This document shows positions 1 through 6,857 of a stretch of DNA of 7,172 nt, piece after piece (position 1 is the stretch's first letter; each line of letters opens with the position of its first letter). Where the stretch lies: positions 1 to 7,172 of the forward strand of contig JAICJJ010000140.1 of assembly GCA_025928535.1 (NCBI GenBank). Direction: 5' to 3'. The stretch is from Thermomicrobiales bacterium (lineage in GTDB: Bacteria > Chloroflexota > Chloroflexia > Thermomicrobiales > UBA6265). A model generated the notes under the pieces. That model saw only the letters and a program-made list of their open reading frames with translations, was not told the origin of the DNA and made no database searches. The translations under genes and the position numbers were made by a program.

Positions 1-916
1 CGTGCGCCTGGAGGCCGTCGAGTTCGAAATCGCGCAGCGCGAAATGCAATTCGGCGGCGGCCGCGGTTCCGCTCATCTGGTAGAGGTGGACGAAGCCCTG
101 CCGGTCGCTCGTCGTTTCCGGGGTCAGCGTGGCGTGGGGAAGCGTCATCACGATCTTGGCGGCCAGATGCAGGGCGTTGACGAGAATGTCCCTGGCCTGC
201 CCCGGATGGGTCGAGACGCCTTCGACCGTCACCGTGCCCTTGTCCGCGGAAAAGGTCTCGTAGACGATCTCGCCGAGATGCGCGCCATCGAGCGTGTAGG
301 CGAAATCCGCCTGCAGATCGGCCGGCAGATCGGGATGAACGCCGCGGCCGATTTCTTCGTCCGGCGTGAAGCAGAGCCGGATCGGGCCGTGCGCGATGTT
401 CGGGTTTTCCAGCAGATAGCGGGCCATCGCCATGATGATGGCGACGCCCGCCTTGTCGTCGGCGCCGAGCAGGGTCGTCCCGCTGGCGGTGACGATGTCT
501 TCCCCGACCTTCGTGGCCAGGTAGGGGTAGGCTCCGGGCGAAAGCACGGCGTTCGGGTCATCGGGCAAGACGATGTCGCCGCCGTCGTAGGCGCGATGGA
601 CGATCGGCCGGACGCCGGTTCCGCTGAACGCGGGCGAGGTGTCGACATGCGCCAGAAACGCGATCGTCGGCGCTTCGGTCGCCGCGTTTGTCGCGGGAAT
701 CGTGGCCAGCACGGCGCCGTAATCGGTCAGCAGCACATCCTGCGCGCCGATCGCGGTCAACTCGTCGACGAGCAGCCGGAGCAGATCGAACTGCCTGGCC
801 GTGCTCGGCGTCGTGACCGACTTTTCGTCGCTTTGCGTGTCGATCTGGACGTAGCGCACGAGGCGCTCTTCGAGTTCGCGGGCGAGGGTCTGGCTCATTC
901 CAGATGACGAAGTCAT
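1..916 (-). CDS. pepT: Peptidase T (tripeptide aminopeptidase, M20B), C-terminus cut by window edge
   Basis: PepT removes the N-terminal residue of tripeptides in the cytoplasm, using two zinc ions. About 305 residues are visible; E. coli PepT has about 408, so roughly the last 100, including the final metal histidine, lie outside the window. Seen in the sequence (numbered from the start at 916): the N-terminal RYVQIDTQS motif near 21-29, the metal-ligand motif HVDTSP (H90), LLGADDKAG with bridging D153, FTPDEEIG with catalytic E187 and metal E188, the D210 ligand in YTLDG, and the lid-domain motifs THPGQA and LRDFELD. All match the PepT pattern closely. Three in-frame ATGs exist at 937, 916 and 898. 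I chose 916 because a GGAG lies 11 bases upstream; 898 gives the more typical N-terminus but has no spaced ribosome site. The gene follows the M20 dipeptidase by about 60 bases, probably in the same operon. Confidence 0.93.
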   Translation of the reverse strand, partial: MTSSSGMSQTLARELEERLVRYVQIDTQSDEKSVTTPSTARQFDLLRLLVDELTAIGAQDVLLTDYGAVLATIPATNAATEAPTIAFLAHVDTSPAFSGTGVRPIVHRAYDGGDIVLPDDPNAVLSPGAYPYLATKVGEDIVTASGTTLLGADDKAGVAIIMAMARYLLENPNIAHGPIRLCFTPDEEIGRGVHPDLPADLQADFAYTLDGAHLGEIVYETFSADKGTVTVEGVSTHPGQARDILVNALHLAAKIVMTLPHATLTPETTSDRQGFVHLYQMSGTAAAAELHFALRDFELDGLQAH

Positions 917-978
917 GCCCGTTCGTGCTCCAGTCATGTCTCGGTGTCCCGAATTGGATGCCGTCCCGCTGAGTCGCG

Positions 979-2367
979 TCAGCGCGGCAATTGCGCCAGT
1001 TCGTCGAGGAAGACGATCGCCGTCTCGATGCCTCGCTGGAACATTTCGAGGCTGAAATGTTCGTTCGTCCCGTGCAGGCCGTCGGTGTCGAGTCCGTAAC
1101 CCATCATCACGACTGGCATCTGCATCAGATTGTAAATGTCGGCGACGATCGGGATGCTGCCGCCGCCGCGCGTGAAGACCGGCGTCGCGCCCCAGCCGCG
1201 CTCGTACGCCCGGGCGGCCGCCTGCATCTCGGGCAGATTGAAATCGATCAGCGCCGGTTCGCCGGTGTTGATCAATTCAACCCGGACGCGCACGGTCGGC
1301 GGCGCGAGCGACGCGACGTAGCGCTCGATCTGCTCGTAAATCCTGTGCGGGTCCTGATCGCCGACCAGCCGGCAACTCACCTTCGCCATCGCCCGGGCCG
1401 GGATGATCGTCTTCGCTCCGGGGCCGGTCCAGCCGCTCAGCAAGCCGTTGATCTCCAGCGTCGGCCGGGCGGACACGCGTTCGCGCAGGGTGAAATCGGC
1501 CTCCCCCCACGGGGCCGGCGCGCCAGTCGCCGTTTTGAGTTCGCCGTCGCTCATCGCCGTCTTGGCGATCTCGGCCCGCTCGGCGTCGGTCAGCGGCACG
1601 ACGTCGTCGTAGAAGCCGGGCACGGCGATGCTGTGATCGGGGTTGTGCAATTTGGCGAGGATTTCGACCAGGGCCAGCGCCGGATTGTGGACCGCGCCGC
1701 CGTAGAAGCCGCTGTGCAGATCGTCGTGCGGGCCTTCGACATGCACCTCGACGTAGGTCATGCCGCGCAGGCTGTGGGTGATCGCCGGCCGCTCGATCGT
1801 CGGCATCGACGAGTCGCTGATGACGCAAACATCAGCCCGCAGCAGGTCGAGATTCGCTTCGATGAAGGGCCGCAGGTTGGGCGAGGCGACTTCTTCCTCG
1901 CCTTCGAGGATGAATTTCAGGTTGACCGGCGGTCCGTCGCCCGTCTTGAGAAACGAATCGAGCGCCTTGACGTGAATGAACAACTGCCCCTTGTCGTCGG
2001 TCGCGCCGCGCGCGTAGATCTTCCCGTCCTTGACGACCGGCTCGAACGGCGGCGTGTCCCAGCCGTCTTCGAGCGCCGCCGGGACCACATCGTAGTGGCC
2101 GTAGACGAGGACGGTCCGCTTGTCCGGCCCCGCGCCCATCCATTCGCCGTAGACGACCGGATAGCCGGCGGTCGGCATCACCGCGACGTTTTCGGCGCCG
2201 AGTTCCCGCAGATGCCCCGCCAGCCAGTCCGCCGTCCGCCGGATGTCGTCGGCGTGCGCCGGGTCGGTGCTGACGCTCGGAATGCGGAGCAGTTCGTCGA
2301 GTTCGCCGACGAAGCGGTTCGCGTTGTCGCGCGCATAGTGCCGGGCGGCGTCGCTGGATCGGGACAT
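979..2367 (-). CDS. M20-family dipeptidase (carnosinase/CNDP-like metallopeptidase)
   Basis: A predicted cytoplasmic dizinc dipeptidase of 462 residues, the usual length for the CNDP/carnosinase-like M20 group. Visible motifs: YGHYDV with metal ligand H91 and D93, ARGATDDKGQ with bridging D124, EGEEE with catalytic E157 and metal E158, metal D185 in VISDS, the DDLHSG motif with H218 (in family structures a lid-domain histidine that reaches the active site of the partner subunit), and the C-terminal LHGTNEH containing metal H432. All expected catalytic residues are present. There is no signal peptide or membrane segment. The frame stays open upstream to 2784, but the ATG at 2367 is preceded by GAGGAG at 10 bases and begins just before the conserved N-terminal helix; the extension would overlap the response-regulator gene and looks non-coding. 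PepT follows downstream, so the pair likely acts together on peptide-derived amino acids. The exact dipeptide specificity cannot be read from sequence. Confidence 0.95.
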   Translation of the reverse strand: MSRSSDAARHYARDNANRFVGELDELLRIPSVSTDPAHADDIRRTADWLAGHLRELGAENVAVMPTAGYPVVYGEWMGAGPDKRTVLVYGHYDVVPAALEDGWDTPPFEPVVKDGKIYARGATDDKGQLFIHVKALDSFLKTGDGPPVNLKFILEGEEEVASPNLRPFIEANLDLLRADVCVISDSSMPTIERPAITHSLRGMTYVEVHVEGPHDDLHSGFYGGAVHNPALALVEILAKLHNPDHSIAVPGFYDDVVPLTDAERAEIAKTAMSDGELKTATGAPAPWGEADFTLRERVSARPTLEINGLLSGWTGPGAKTIIPARAMAKVSCRLVGDQDPHRIYEQIERYVASLAPPTVRVRVELINTGEPALIDFNLPEMQAAARAYERGWGATPVFTRGGGSIPIVADIYNLMQMPVVMMGYGLDTDGLHGTNEHFSLEMFQRGIETAIVFLDELAQLPR

Positions 2368-2377
2368 GACGATCTTG

Positions 2378-2383
2378 CTCCTC
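2378..2383 (-). promoter_or_regulatory. Ribosome binding site of the M20 dipeptidase (decides start)
   Basis: On the minus strand this reads GAGGAG, 10 bases before the ATG at 2367. It supports that ATG over the upstream in-frame codons that reach to 2784. Confidence 0.75.
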
Positions 2384-2626
2384 ACCCATAGGCCGGCGTC
2401 AGCCGCGCCGCCCGGTGAACGTCTCGTCGCTCGCCTGTTCCGGCGCCGCATGATCGACCGGTCGCCTCGGAACCGGCGTCCCAACCCGAACGGGCGAGGC
2501 GTCCGCGCGTTCTGTGATCGCGACCGGCGACCCGCAACAACGAATGATCGAGCGATTGTCCAGTCGGCAAGCGTATTCGCTCGCGAAGGCGGAACCCCAC
2601 AGGAGATCGCCTTGATTTCGAGGGAG
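2384..2626. other. Gene-free stretch upstream of the dipeptidase
   Basis: Together with the adjacent terminator this makes a gap of about 320 bases between the response regulator and the dipeptidase. Short open frames exist on both strands, but none has a good ribosome site or a protein-like composition. It should hold the promoter of the peptidase operon. I looked for sigma-70 hexamers on the minus strand and found only poor matches, for example TTGCCG at about 2565 with no good -10 at 17 bases, so none is called. Confidence 0.5.
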
Positions 2627-2668
2627 AAAAAACCTTGCCGCTGCTTGGGCGTCGCCCATGCCCAAGCA
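2627..2668 (-). terminator. Probable intrinsic terminator of the kinase-regulator operon
   Basis: Reading the minus strand just past the response-regulator stop, TGCTTGGGC (2668-2660) pairs perfectly over 9 bases with GCCCAAGCA (2650-2642) around a 9-base loop. A run of six T follows at 2632-2627. The T-run lies 9 bases beyond the stem rather than directly against it, which is looser than the classical form. Placement 22 bases after the stop and the orientation both support a terminator for the minus-strand operon. Confidence 0.55.
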
Positions 2669-2689
2669 ATCGTCCAGGCGTCGCGCCGG

Positions 2690-3331
2690 TCAGGGAGCGG
2701 CCAAGCCGTTGCGGATGGCGTAGCGAACGAGATCGGCCAGCGAGCGCGTTCCGAGTTTGCGCATCGCGGCCGCGCGGTGCCCATCGACCGTCTTGGGACT
2801 GATCGACAGCAGCGCCGCGATCGCCTTGTTGCTTTTGCCTTCCGCCAGCAGTTGGACGACTTCGCGTTCGCGGCTCGTCAATTGCCCGCCGCCCGCGGGA
2901 TGGTCCTCGGCGTTGCGCAGGAAGCCTTCGAGCACGGCCTGTGCGGCCATGCCGGCGAAGTAGGGATAGTGGCGGGCGAGCGCATCGACGGCGGCGAAGA
3001 GTTGCTCGTTCACTTCCGATTTGAGCACATAGCCCCGAGCGCCGCGACGAAACGCTTCGCGCATCATCTGCTCGCCGTCGTTGACGGTGAAGACGAGGAT
3101 TTCCGTACGCGGCGCCGCCTGCCTGATCTGGCCGATCGCTTCGAGCCCGCTCAATTCCGGCATCGCCAGATCCATCACGACGACGTCGGGCTGCAATTCC
3201 CGCGCGAGCCGCACCGCTTCGCGGCCGTCCGGCGCTTCGGCGCAGATATCCCAGCCGGCGACCGATTCGAGCAGCGCCCGGAGCCCATGCCGCAGCACCG
3301 CGTGATCGTCCGCGATCAGGATGCGCGTCAC
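2690..3331 (-). CDS. NarL/LuxR-family two-component response regulator
   Basis: A 213-residue DNA-binding response regulator, the standard NarL/FixJ length. The receiver domain spans about residues 3-118: acidic pocket D8 and D9, phospho-acceptor D54 in VVMDLAMPELSG, switch residue T82, and K104 in GYVLKSE. A linker follows, then a LuxR-type helix-turn-helix at about 148-213, with the LTSREREVVQLLAEGKSN and SISPKTVDGHR motifs. Recognition-helix residues are intact. The GTG start at 3331 begins exactly at the conserved first strand (VTRILIADDH) and overlaps the kinase stop as GTGA, so the longer open frame upstream, which runs within the kinase gene, is not used. Partner: the HisKA_3 kinase encoded directly upstream, which is expected to phosphorylate D54. 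Target genes are unknown; a probable terminator separates it from the peptidase genes. Confidence 0.95.
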   Translation of the reverse strand: MTRILIADDHAVLRHGLRALLESVAGWDICAEAPDGREAVRLARELQPDVVVMDLAMPELSGLEAIGQIRQAAPRTEILVFTVNDGEQMMREAFRRGARGYVLKSEVNEQLFAAVDALARHYPYFAGMAAQAVLEGFLRNAEDHPAGGGQLTSREREVVQLLAEGKSNKAIAALLSISPKTVDGHRAAAMRKLGTRSLADLVRYAIRNGLAAP

Positions 3332-5403
3332 CGTTCGCGCTCCTCGGCCGCGAGGACCGCCGCCGGCACGCGGGCGACGACCGTCACGCCCGCCGCGCAC
3401 GAATGAAGTTCGAGCCGGCCGCCGAGACGTTGGAGGCGCTGCCGCATGCTGGCGATGCCGACGCCCGGCCGCGCCTCGTTCCGGCCGGAGCTTGCGTCCG
3501 TCGGCAACCCCCGTCCACAGTCGCGAACGTCGAGCATGACGCCATCGACGCCGCGCTCGAGCCGGATGGCGGCGCAATCGCCGCCGGAGTGGCGTTGCAC
3601 GTTGGCCAGGCTTTCCTGGACGACGCGATAGAGCGCGGTTTCGACATCGGACGGCAGGCGCCCGATCTCCGCGACGCCATCGATTTCGACCGCGATCCCG
3701 CTGCGCGCGGCGAATCCCTCCGCATACCAGCGAATCGCGGCCGTCAGCCCGACCAGGTCAAGCAACGGCGGATGGAGGAGAAAGGCGAGGACGCGCAGAT
3801 CGGTCAACGCCCGTTGGGCATGGTCCTGCGTGGCGCGCAAGATCGAGCGCGCTTCGTCTGGCAGGTCGGGCGCCAGGCGGTCGAGCCGGAGCAGATCGAC
3901 GCCGATCGCGGCGAGGTCCTGCGCGGTCCCGTCGTGCAATTCGCGCGCGATGCGCCGGCGTTCGTCGTCTTGCGCCGAGAGGAGTTGGCCGGTGAGCCGG
4001 CGCAACGCATCTTCGCCCCGTTTGCGTTCGGAAATGTCGGTGATCGTGCCGACGATGCGAACGGCGAGCCCGTCGCCATCCCGGACGACGGTGGCCCGAT
4101 CGGCGATCCAGTGCGTTTTTCCATCGCGATCGATCACGCGATATTCGATTTCCGGACCGGGCGTGTTGCCGTCGGCGCCCCGCGGCGTGTCCGGGTCGAA
4201 AATCGCCTGCTCGTGGCTGAGCGCCATGGCGCGATCGGCGGGATGGATCCGATCGACCCAGTCCTCGTGCCGCCGGTAGCCCTCGCCGTCGAAACCGAGC
4301 ATCAGCGAGGCGGGCGGATCGATCGAGACCGACCCCCTCACCAGATCGATGTCCCAGACGCCGACGCGCGCCGCCGAGGTCGCCAACGCGTAGCGCTGCC
4401 TGATTGCCTGCAGGTCCAACTCGGCCTGCTTGCGGTCGGTGATGTCCAACGCCGCGCAGACGACCTGACAGGGGGCGCCCGTCGCGTCGCGGCGCAGGAC
4501 GGCCGCGTGCGACATGACCCAGCGCCATGCGCCATCCGCCCGACGGACGCGCAACTCGATCGACTCGACCGCGTCGCCGGCCGTGGCGGCGAGACGCGCC
4601 GGCATCGCCGCGCAGCGGTCCTGGTCGTCGGGATGAACCAGCGACGATACGAGCGATTCGCCCATCCGCTGCAGGTCAGCGAGGGTGTAACCGAGGATCG
4701 ACGTGACGCCCCGGTTGGCAAAGATCGTGTGGCGGGATTCACGGTCGAAGACATACAGGGCGACCGGGCTGACTTCGGCGATCGAGGCGATGAACCGGTG
4801 GCTCTCGCGCAGGTCGTCTTCCGTCCGCGACATGCTGGCGAGCAACGTGGCGCCGCGCGTTTCGCTGGCGCGCAAGCGTCGCTCGCTTTGGTTCCGGGCG
4901 ATGAATTGGCCGATTTGCCCGAGCGCGCCGGCCAGCGCCCGCTCGGAGCGCTCGTCGCCAAGCGTCGGTCCGGCGGCGAAGCATTCGACGACGCCGACGA
5001 CGGCGCCGGAGGCGTAAACGGGGCGACCGACAAGCGCCCCGCCGCCTCCGCGCGCCGCCGCAAACCGTGAAGCGTCGCTCGCGGCCGGCAGTCGCGGTCC
5101 GTCGAGTGTGGCGCGCCGGCTCCAGACCTGGCCGGGGAAACCTTCCCCCGGTGCGAACGACCACCGCCGCGATGCCGCCGCATACGCCGCGTGTTCGCCG
5201 CGCGCGCTGCCGGCGGCGACGAACCGGAGCCGTTCGCTCGCGGCATCGACCACCCACAAGCCGGCCACCACCCATTCGAAGCCGGCGGCCAGCAGCGACA
5301 TCGCCTCCGCCGCGGTCGCCGCGAACGGCGCGTCGCGGCTCCAGAGGGCGCCGAGCGCCGCCAGCGCCTCGAACGACTGCTCGTTGCGTGCGGTCCCGAT
5401 CAC
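3328..5403 (-). CDS. Soluble GAF-PAS-PAS sensor histidine kinase (HisKA_3/HATPase, NarL-partner type)
   Basis: A 691-residue sensor kinase, counted from the GTG at 5403. Domains in order: GAF (about 12-165, with the PGEGFPGQVWSRR motif at 85-97); a short helical linker; PAS/PAC 1 (about 202-330, ending in LDITDRKQAE); PAS/PAC 2 (about 331-465, PAS_3-like, ending in ITDISERKRGED); HisKA_3 dimerisation (about 468-535) with phospho-accepting H490 in RELHDGTAQ; and HATPase (about 585-682) with N-box N601 in ESLANVQRH, G1 box DCGRGLP, and G2 box GVGIASM. There are no membrane segments or signal peptide, so it senses a cytoplasmic cue; the ligand cannot be told from sequence. PAS2 carries a Pro/Gly-rich insertion near 394-420. 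The start is uncertain: an ATG at 5484 would add 27 residues (MASYDDLVGRYD...) but has no ribosome site, whereas GTG 5403 has AGGGGG six bases upstream. The stop overlaps the regulator start by four bases, implying translational coupling. Confidence 0.94.
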   Translation of the reverse strand: MIGTARNEQSFEALAALGALWSRDAPFAATAAEAMSLLAAGFEWVVAGLWVVDAASERLRFVAAGSARGEHAAYAAASRRWSFAPGEGFPGQVWSRRATLDGPRLPAASDASRFAAARGGGGALVGRPVYASGAVVGVVECFAAGPTLGDERSERALAGALGQIGQFIARNQSERRLRASETRGATLLASMSRTEDDLRESHRFIASIAEVSPVALYVFDRESRHTIFANRGVTSILGYTLADLQRMGESLVSSLVHPDDQDRCAAMPARLAATAGDAVESIELRVRRADGAWRWVMSHAAVLRRDATGAPCQVVCAALDITDRKQAELDLQAIRQRYALATSAARVGVWDIDLVRGSVSIDPPASLMLGFDGEGYRRHEDWVDRIHPADRAMALSHEQAIFDPDTPRGADGNTPGPEIEYRVIDRDGKTHWIADRATVVRDGDGLAVRIVGTITDISERKRGEDALRRLTGQLLSAQDDERRRIARELHDGTAQDLAAIGVDLLRLDRLAPDLPDEARSILRATQDHAQRALTDLRVLAFLLHPPLLDLVGLTAAIRWYAEGFAARSGIAVEIDGVAEIGRLPSDVETALYRVVQESLANVQRHSGGDCAAIRLERGVDGVMLDVRDCGRGLPTDASSGRNEARPGVGIASMRQRLQRLGGRLELHSCAAGVTVVARVPAAVLAAEERER

Positions 5404-5409
5404 GTCCCA

Positions 5410-5415
5410 CCCCCT
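5410..5415 (-). promoter_or_regulatory. Ribosome binding site favouring the GTG start of the kinase
   Basis: On the minus strand this reads AGGGGG, six bases before GTG 5403. The competing ATG at 5484 is preceded only by GC-rich sequence without a Shine-Dalgarno match. I infer that GTG 5403 is the real start. Confidence 0.55.
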
Positions 5416-5443
5416 GAACCCGACGCATGACGGAGTCGGCCAG

Positions 5444-5475
5444 GGGCGATCGTATCGCCCGACCAGATCATCATA
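5444..5475 (-). promoter_or_regulatory. Candidate kinase promoter: -10-like TATGAT followed by an inverted repeat
   Basis: The minus strand has TATGAT (5475-5470), one mismatch from the sigma-70 -10 consensus; no convincing -35 lies 16-18 bases upstream. Just downstream, GGGCGAT (5460-5454) and ATCGCCC (5450-5444) form a perfect 7-base inverted repeat with a 3-base centre, placed where transcription would start. It could be an operator, or a hairpin after the upstream GAP-family gene; no T-run follows, so an intrinsic terminator is unlikely. Confidence 0.3.
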
Positions 5476-5507
5476 TGACGCCATGGGCCGAGCCGCGCCC
5501 AACGCCG

Positions 5508-6191
5508 TTATCCGAGCAGGCCGCCGATGCCCTGCGCCGCCAACTTGACGCCAATCAGCAGAAAGACGACGGCCATCATCGTGTTGTAGTTCGCCGTCAA
5601 CCAGTCGAGCCACCCGGCCAATTTCGCGCTCGCGCGTTCATGGGCGAGAGCGCGCCAGATCACCGGCCCGGCCACGCCGATCGACGCCAGCGCGACGAAG
5701 ACGACGAGCGGAATCAGTTTTTCGCCCGCCGTCAGACCCAGTTCCGCGAGCGCGATGGCGGCGGCGAGCGTGAAGGCGAGGTTTTTCGGATTGAGGCCGG
5801 ACATCAACGCGCCGAGGCCCGCCGCCGCGATCGGCGTGGCCTTGGCGAGCGAGGCCATCCACCCCGGCGGGTTTTTCGTTTCCCCCACCTTCGGCCGATT
5901 CCGCCAGCGTCGCGCGGCCAGCACGAGCAGCAGCAGCCCGAGCAGCAACCGGATCGCCGAGGCGAGCGGCGACGGCGCGGTTTCGCTCCCCATCGCCCGG
6001 TCGGTCGGGACGACGAACAGCAGCAGGCCGAGAACGACGACCAGTCCGACGAGCCAACCCGCCAAAAACGCCGTGGCCGTGGCGCCGCCGCGCGGCGCGG
6101 AAAGCAACACGATGATCGCCATCACCGGCAAGGGATTGACGAGCGCCAGACCGATCGCCGCCGGCGCCGCCTCCGCGAGGGCCGCTCCCAT
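5508..6191 (-). CDS. GAP/SfLAP-family integral membrane protein (LysE-like superfamily transporter)
   Basis: A 227-residue polytopic membrane protein resembling the GAP (peptidoglycolipid/sulfolipid addressing protein) family, within the LysE-like exporter superfamily. Hydrophobic segments lie at about 8-30, 39-61, 78-94, 117-150 (possibly two helices broken at SGLNPKNLAF), 158-181 and 204-222, giving roughly six helices. The family pattern is visible: NPLPVMAIIVLLSAPRG near 19-35 ending the first helix, a charged, proline-rich cytoplasmic loop near 95-112, and NPKNLAF near 134-140. Mycobacterial members are linked to transport of cell-envelope glycolipids, but the substrate here is unknown and should not be assumed. 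The ATG at 6191 has AGGAGG four bases upstream. It is divergent from the DUF1269 gene, and a second family member lies beyond that gene. The kinase follows about 100 bases downstream on the same strand. Confidence 0.82.
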   Translation of the reverse strand: MGAALAEAAPAAIGLALVNPLPVMAIIVLLSAPRGGATATAFLAGWLVGLVVVLGLLLFVVPTDRAMGSETAPSPLASAIRLLLGLLLLVLAARRWRNRPKVGETKNPPGWMASLAKATPIAAAGLGALMSGLNPKNLAFTLAAAIALAELGLTAGEKLIPLVVFVALASIGVAGPVIWRALAHERASAKLAGWLDWLTANYNTMMAVVFLLIGVKLAAQGIGGLLG

Positions 6192-6195
6192 GTCG

Positions 6196-6201
6196 CCTCC
6201 T
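6196..6201 (-). promoter_or_regulatory. Ribosome binding site of the GAP-family gene
   Basis: A perfect AGGAGG on the minus strand, four bases before ATG 6191. The spacing is short but the match is full length. It fixes this start against the alternative-frame reading that stays open further upstream. Confidence 0.7.
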
Positions 6202-6224
6202 GGTTCGATCGTCTAGCCCAAGGC

Positions 6225-6262
6225 GCCGATGCGGGGCGGTCGGGCATCGGCAATCGTATATG
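6225..6262 (+). promoter_or_regulatory. Inverted repeat and weak promoter element in the divergent intergenic region
   Basis: GCCGATGC (6225-6232) and GCATCGGC (6244-6251) form a perfect 8-base inverted repeat with an 11-base spacer. A -10-like TATATG follows at 6257-6262 on the plus strand, but no good -35 is visible. The site lies in the 147-base gap between the divergent GAP-family gene and the DUF1269 gene, where a shared operator would be expected. Half-sites are 19 bases apart centre to centre, about two helical turns, which suits a dimeric regulator. It could also be a simple hairpin or chance. Confidence 0.35.
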
Positions 6263-6325
6263 CTGTCGGGGTTGATTCGCCGACCCATGATCGCATGCGG
6301 CGCGGCGCCCGGCCGCCGCGAGACG

Positions 6326-6331
6326 AAGGAG
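6326..6331 (+). promoter_or_regulatory. Ribosome binding site of the DUF1269 gene
   Basis: AAGGAG seven bases before GTG 6339. This ideal spacing supports the GTG start. Confidence 0.75.
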
Positions 6332-6338
6332 CGACCTC

Positions 6339-6854
6339 GTGAGCCAACTCATCGCCATCGCCTCTCCGGATCGGCAACGCGCGGCCGATGCGATCGACGC
6401 GCTCAAGCGGCTCGACGCGTCCGGCGCGATCGACCTGGACGACGTGGCGGCGATTTCCCGCGATGGCGAGGGCGGAGTCAAGCTCGATCAGGTCGTGGGC
6501 CGCGCCGCCGCGGGCGCGGCGGGCGGCTTCTTTCTCGGCGCCCTGATCGGCTTGATCGTCTTTCCGCCGGTGATCCTCGCCGGGGCGCTGTTCGGCGCGG
6601 CGAGCGGCGCGGTTGCCGGCAAGATGTCGGGCGCGGGCGAAACCGCCGATTTCGGAGAATTCGAGCGCCAGGTGGCGGCCAGCCTGCCGCCGGGCGGCGC
6701 GTCCATCGTGATGGTGGTTCGGACCCAAGACCACGACCGCGCCATCGCCGAATTGCGCCAGTTCGGCGGCACGGTCATCGAAACGACGTTGCCGGACGAC
6801 GTCGAAGCGCAACTCCGCTCCGCGCTGAGCCGGCTCGCGCCCCAACCCGCCTGA
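6339..6854 (+). CDS. DUF1269-family membrane-associated protein
   Basis: A 171-residue protein matching the DUF1269 layout. An N-terminal alpha/beta region carries the family pattern (SQLIAIAS, helix, then the strand DLDDVAAISRD near 32-42). A Gly/Ala-rich hydrophobic hairpin follows at about 53-95, with GRAAAGAAGGFFLGALIGL and a second segment after a Pro-Pro turn. The C-terminal alpha/beta region includes LPPGGASIVMVVR near 116-128 and GGTVIETTL near 143-151. The function of the family is not established; the hairpin suggests membrane insertion or oligomeric packing through small residues, with both soluble parts on the same side. There is no signal peptide. The start is GTG with a good ribosome site. 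It stands alone on the plus strand between two GAP-family genes: divergent from the left one and convergent with the right one, with only 19 bases between the stop codons. Confidence 0.88.
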   Translation: MSQLIAIASPDRQRAADAIDALKRLDASGAIDLDDVAAISRDGEGGVKLDQVVGRAAAGAAGGFFLGALIGLIVFPPVILAGALFGAASGAVAGKMSGAGETADFGEFERQVAASLPPGGASIVMVVRTQDHDRAIAELRQFGGTVIETTLPDDVEAQLRSALSRLAPQPA

Positions 6855-6857
6855 AGC

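Noticed and set aside
2..907. A 301-codon open frame on the plus strand
   Set aside because: It is antisense to PepT; the minus-strand product matches PepT motif by motif.
991..2391. A 466-codon open frame on the plus strand
   Set aside because: It is antisense to the M20 dipeptidase, which has every expected metal and catalytic residue. The antisense product has no recognisable motif.
2455..2464. Perfect 10-base palindrome CGACCGGTCG
   Set aside because: Several palindromes of this size are expected by chance in a GC-rich 7 kb window, and no promoter element is next to it.
2399..2669. Two short minus-strand open frames (88 and 95 codons) in the intergenic stretch
   Set aside because: They have no convincing ribosome site, are unlike any family I recognise, and overlap the terminator hairpin.
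2368..2784. N-terminal extension of the M20 dipeptidase up to an in-frame start at 2784
   Set aside because: It would overlap the response-regulator gene and the terminator. The extra residues lack M20 similarity, and ATG 2367 has a good ribosome site.
3332..3577. N-terminal extension of the response regulator
   Set aside because: The extra residues are an out-of-frame reading of the kinase ATPase domain; the receiver domain begins at GTG 3331.
3403..5070. A 555-codon open frame on the plus strand
   Set aside because: It is antisense to the histidine kinase, whose domains and catalytic motifs are intact. Its translation is rich in Arg, Asp and Gly with no recognisable fold, typical of antisense frames in GC-rich DNA.
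5427..6275. A 282-codon plus-strand open frame with Gln/Arg-rich stretches
   Set aside because: It is antisense to the GAP-family membrane protein. The low-complexity Q/R composition is the complement of leucine- and alanine-rich helices.
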